Source: Saxidomus purpurata
Taxonomy: Eukaryota; Mollusca; Bivalvia; Venerida; Veneridae
NCBI GenBank assembly: GCA_022818135.1
Contig: JAFMSR010000010.1
Span: forward strand, 11,701,789-11,765,788
DNA: 64,000 nt
Direction: 5' to 3'
The notes beneath the pieces are model-generated. The model did not search any database. It saw only the letters and a list, made by a program, of their open reading frames with translations, and was not told the DNA's origin. Shown in pieces: positions 60,511 through 64,000 of this stretch. The stretch's first letter is position 1. Each line of letters opens with the position of its first letter. A program made the position numbers and the translations under genes.

Positions 60511-61489
60511 GCTCGACTTTTCTATGAAAAGGGAAGCTATCCTACTCGCCCCGGCGTCGGCGTTGGTGTCACACCTTGGTTAAGTTTTAGTTACCACCCA
60601 ACTTTATTTCAAAAGTATTAGAGGTATGGCTTTGAAACTTACCATACTTGTTTACCATCATAACCTCCATCTACAGACAAGAGTACATAACTCTGTCAAG
60701 GTTTTTGACAGAATTATGGCCCTTTTTGGACTTAGAAAGTGTATTGAGCTTGGTTAAGTTTTTCGTACCACCTCACTTTATTTCAAAACCATTGGAGGTA
60801 TTGCTTTGAAACTAACCATACTTGTTTACCATCATGACCTACATCAACAGACAAGAGTACATAACTCTGTCAAGGTTTTGAACAGAATTATGCCCCTTTT
60901 TTACTTAGAAAATACATTGAATATGGGTAAAATCAACTTATTGCCTTAACTCTTTGAGATGTTGCTTTGAAACTTTGAATGCTTGTTTACATCATTACCC
61001 CCATCTGTAGGCAAGAGAAGGTAACTCTGTCAGGGATTTGTTTTAAAAATTAAGGCCCTTTATCGACTTAGAATCTTGGTTAAGTTTTTACTGCATCAGT
61101 CAACTTTTTGACTGGACTGTTCGAGATATTACTTTGAAAGTTGGAATACTTGTTTACCATCATGATCCCAAAACATTGGCAGGAGAAGGTAATTCTGTCA
61201 AGGATTTTATATGAATTATGGCCCTTTTTGACTTAGAAACTCAGTTAAAATTTTCATTCTTGTCCACTTGTTGTCTTAACCATTTGAGATATTACTTTGA
61301 AAGTTGGAGTACTTATGTACCATCATGAGACCTATCTGTAAGCAAGAGAAGATAACTCTGTGAAAATGTTTCTTGATTTGTACTTAGAAATTCCTAGTTA
61401 AAGTCTTGTGTGCCCTTAACTGTCAAAGTTTTGTTTTATTGGCAAGCACTAAAAAAGTCGAGCGCGCTGTCCTACTGACAGCTCTTGTT
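60511..61489. mobile_element. non-autonomous element with tandem core, copy B
   Basis: Opposite orientation to 29811-30752. It begins AGCTCGACTTTTCTATGAAA and ends CGCGCTGTCCTACTGACAGC. Core units are marked by CTTGTTTACCATCATGACC and AACTCTGTCAAGG. Confidence 0.8.
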
Positions 61490-63560
61490 AAACATTTTTG
61501 TTAAGATTCAAGATGAAAACTTCGCGAGCGTTTAACATTTACTTTTTCGTTAATGGTTATAGCAGCAATGAAAAATCAAGTGGCATTAAAAATGGTATTT
61601 TTTTCAAAAGAAATATTTTAATGTAAAAATATGAGTATCAAGAGCATTTCATAACTTTTTGAATTTTAAAAATCCTTCAGATAGCACAATCATTGTAAAC
61701 ACATCTGTAATTGCCCATCAGCAGTCTTATTAGAGATTGCCGTGTGACATCATTGCAATCTCTGAGGCTATACACTAGCTGATAGGAGGGTACATAGAAT
61801 GATCGAAAACAACCAAAAAAGACCAAATTATAATCGATCGACTGAAAAAGGACCGAAAAACAGTTTATGCAGATCGAAAACAACTGTTTCAAAAGATTAG
61901 ATATAATAATTATTAGTAAAACTATTAAAATCGATGAAGGAATTTGTAAAATGTGAATAATCAGCCAGTATTAGCTAAGTATATTATCTTTTGAAAAACA
62001 AGTTGTTTTACATTGTTTTAGGTCGGCCACTAAATATTTGTTTTTCCGTCATTTTACTTGATTTTTAATACAATACTTACAAATTTCTTCATTTATTTTA
62101 TACCTATCATGCCTATTTAAAACTGTAAGTTAAATATTATCTTTTGAAAAAAAATTGTTTTAAGTCTGCATAAACAGTTTTTCCATCTTATTATTTGTTT
62201 TTTGTTTTTTTTCAGTCATTCTATGCACCTAACGTTAAACTAACCCTAATTCTCGGCGGGTACTTCTTTTCTTCATTCATGAAGTGGGGTAGCCTTGGTC
62301 TTTATCATAGGCTTCTTTATCATGTTGTTTATGAGTATAAGTTAATATAAAATGTACCTTGATAATTTTAAACAAATAGAATCCTTAAAAATTGAATTCA
62401 AATCTTTAAATTTACCTAAGGACACTTGTATTCTTTTGTTTTCCTTCTTAGATTTTGTACTGCTTTAATTAAACTAAAGCTGTATACAGTTCATTGATAA
62501 AAGCCGAGTCACATCCGTTGACCAAATGAATTATTTTATAAGTACATGTATCATGACCTACAAATGGAAGCCAAGAATTAGCCTTATGTTTCTTCAGTAC
62601 TTGTTAACTGTGTTGTTAACTCTTGTGCTTATAAGATACAAAGACTAGAGTTTACTATTTCCCTGCCAGTTGATTAGTTATGAAACAGCATTGCCATTAG
62701 GGCTGGGTTGCAGATGTCAGATTTCAAGTTTCTGAATAAAGCTTTTTAGTCTAAGCGGTGGGCTAATTGTAAAATATCTCTTATAGACATAATACTGATC
62801 TAAGAAATTTCATTATAGTCAATTAATGAGTTATAATAAAAAATGAAAGATTAGCTCAAAGCTATTGGCCAGATAATAGATTTTCAACAAAGACTTCAAA
62901 TAACATTATATACTCAGTACTGGTAAAAGAGTTATGAAGGATAATTACACTACAAATGTACTTATATATGTATGGAACAGTTTTGATGCAAAAATTACAT
63001 TGAGCCTTCTGACATCCCATCTTGCATTGTTACGTGTGTATTTGTCCATCTGATATTACATGTTTCTTTTTGATATGTTCTATGCTTAAAACTGGAGCAA
63101 TGATTACACCGTTCTGAGAAATGAATTGTTGTATTCTACATTATTTCATGTATCAGTGTTCTGTATTTGCTATTAAACCGAACTTATATAGAAAGATGAT
63201 TGACTAAACGGTCGAAATTAAGTTGAACAACCTGACTGCGTCGTTTGACTGTCATTCATACCCTCATCATAACATTCTATAAATGATACTGGATCGAAAT
63301 GCAATAACTGCTTTGTCATACTTGAAATGTATGATTTTAACGTCTTTTAACATATTAGCCAACTGCTAATATAGACCAATAAAGCTACATTGCGCACTAA
63401 AATAGGCATAATATATCTAAGCTAAACAACGCATGTCAGTTGGACCAACAATGCATGTCATAACGCGCTATTGAAACGTGCACTCGCATTAGTACACCAG
63501 ATGGCGCGCTTGCATAATCATCAACAATTTTCGGGCACCTACGTAATAAAACTTACTTAT
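61490..63560. other. no gene seen
   Basis: AT-rich 2 kb without supported exons or RNA genes. A short duplicated phrase TAAATATTATCTTTTGAAAA-like occurs near 61980 and 62131. Confidence 0.45.
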
Positions 63561-64000
63561 AGGAGAGTATGTCTTGGGGGAGATATATTGTTTTTGCCAT
63601 GTCTGTCTGTCCGTCCGTCCGTCCGTCTGTCTGTCTGTCTGTCCGGCAAAATAGTGTCCGCTCCATATCTCCTAAACTCCTCGGAAGGAGAATAATGTCT
63701 TGGGGAGATATATTGTTTTTGCCATGTCTGTCCGTCCGTCCGTCTGTCTGTCCGGCAAAATAGTGTCCGCTCCATATCCTCCAAGGATTTTCATGAAACT
63801 TGGGTCATATGTTTACCTCAATTATGCGATGTGCAGAGCTTGTTTACAAAATGTGCCGGGTCAAGGTCACAGTTCGAGATCAAAGGTCATATGACTATAT
63901 TCAGTGTCCACTCCATATCTCTTGAACATTTTGTAGGATTTAAGAATAACTCAACACAAATCTTCACCATACTGACACGATGTGCAGAGCGCATGTAACA
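63560..64000 (+). mobile_element. dispersed repeat with (GTCC/GTCT)n, running off the window
   Basis: Two tandem units 126 bp apart start GTCTTGGGG (63571 and 63697). Each has AGATATATTGTTTTTGCCAT, a (GTCT/GTCC)n tract and CCGGCAAAATAGTGTCCGCT. It is followed by GGTCAAGGTCACAGTTC-type sequence to the window end. Confidence 0.85.

Overview
The window looks like nuclear DNA of a bivalve mollusc. It is AT-rich and intron-rich, and it is packed with short non-autonomous transposons that carry tandem cores, GACCTTGACC-rich arrays and (GACGGA)n or (GTCC)n tails, an organisation typical of bivalve genomes. Species cannot be fixed from sequence alone. There are no operons or bacterial signals. Almost all short open frames are chance or repeat-derived, and the real genes are small spliced exons on the minus strand.

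Region 1-20.7 kb: a diverged tandem segmental duplication (partial copy 0.58-1.9 kb, copy 4.37-7.27 kb, copy 7.27-15.8 kb with insertions) overlaps the 3' half of a minus-strand gene. I reconstructed that gene from four phase-compatible exons: 17901-17957, 16871-17009, 9842-9905 and 9279-9366. It encodes a cysteine-rich protein with two modules of the IWVDxGC type (DUF3011-like, lectin-like). A signal-peptide exon (20600-20660) plus a very basic exon (20145-20362) upstream may be its 5' end or a separate secreted basic peptide gene. The intron just after exon 17901-17957 starts with a 42-43 bp minisatellite whose units carry splice-donor-like CAGGTAAG sequence on the coding strand.

Region 20.7-34 kb: no confident gene. 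It holds dispersed repeats (24.3-25.3 kb and 29.8-30.75 kb) and a long repeat-poor AT-rich tract downstream of the tetraspanin gene.

Region 34.1-44.6 kb (minus strand): a complete seven-exon tetraspanin gene, 308 codons, all introns phase 0 with canonical GT-AG borders. Its introns host several transposon-like tandem arrays.

Region 44.9-47.4 kb: a foldback (long inverted repeat) element inserted about 375 bp upstream of the tetraspanin start codon.

Region 47.4-64 kb: a transposon graveyard. It holds LINE reverse-transcriptase fragments in both orientations, a frameshifted transposon ORF of the CxWC type, a Mutator-like (MULE) transposase relic, a 1.07 kb element with perfect 16 bp terminal inverted repeats, a tRNA-derived SINE, and a second copy of the 29.8 kb element in opposite orientation. 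One exact 30-mer occurs three times in three different element contexts.
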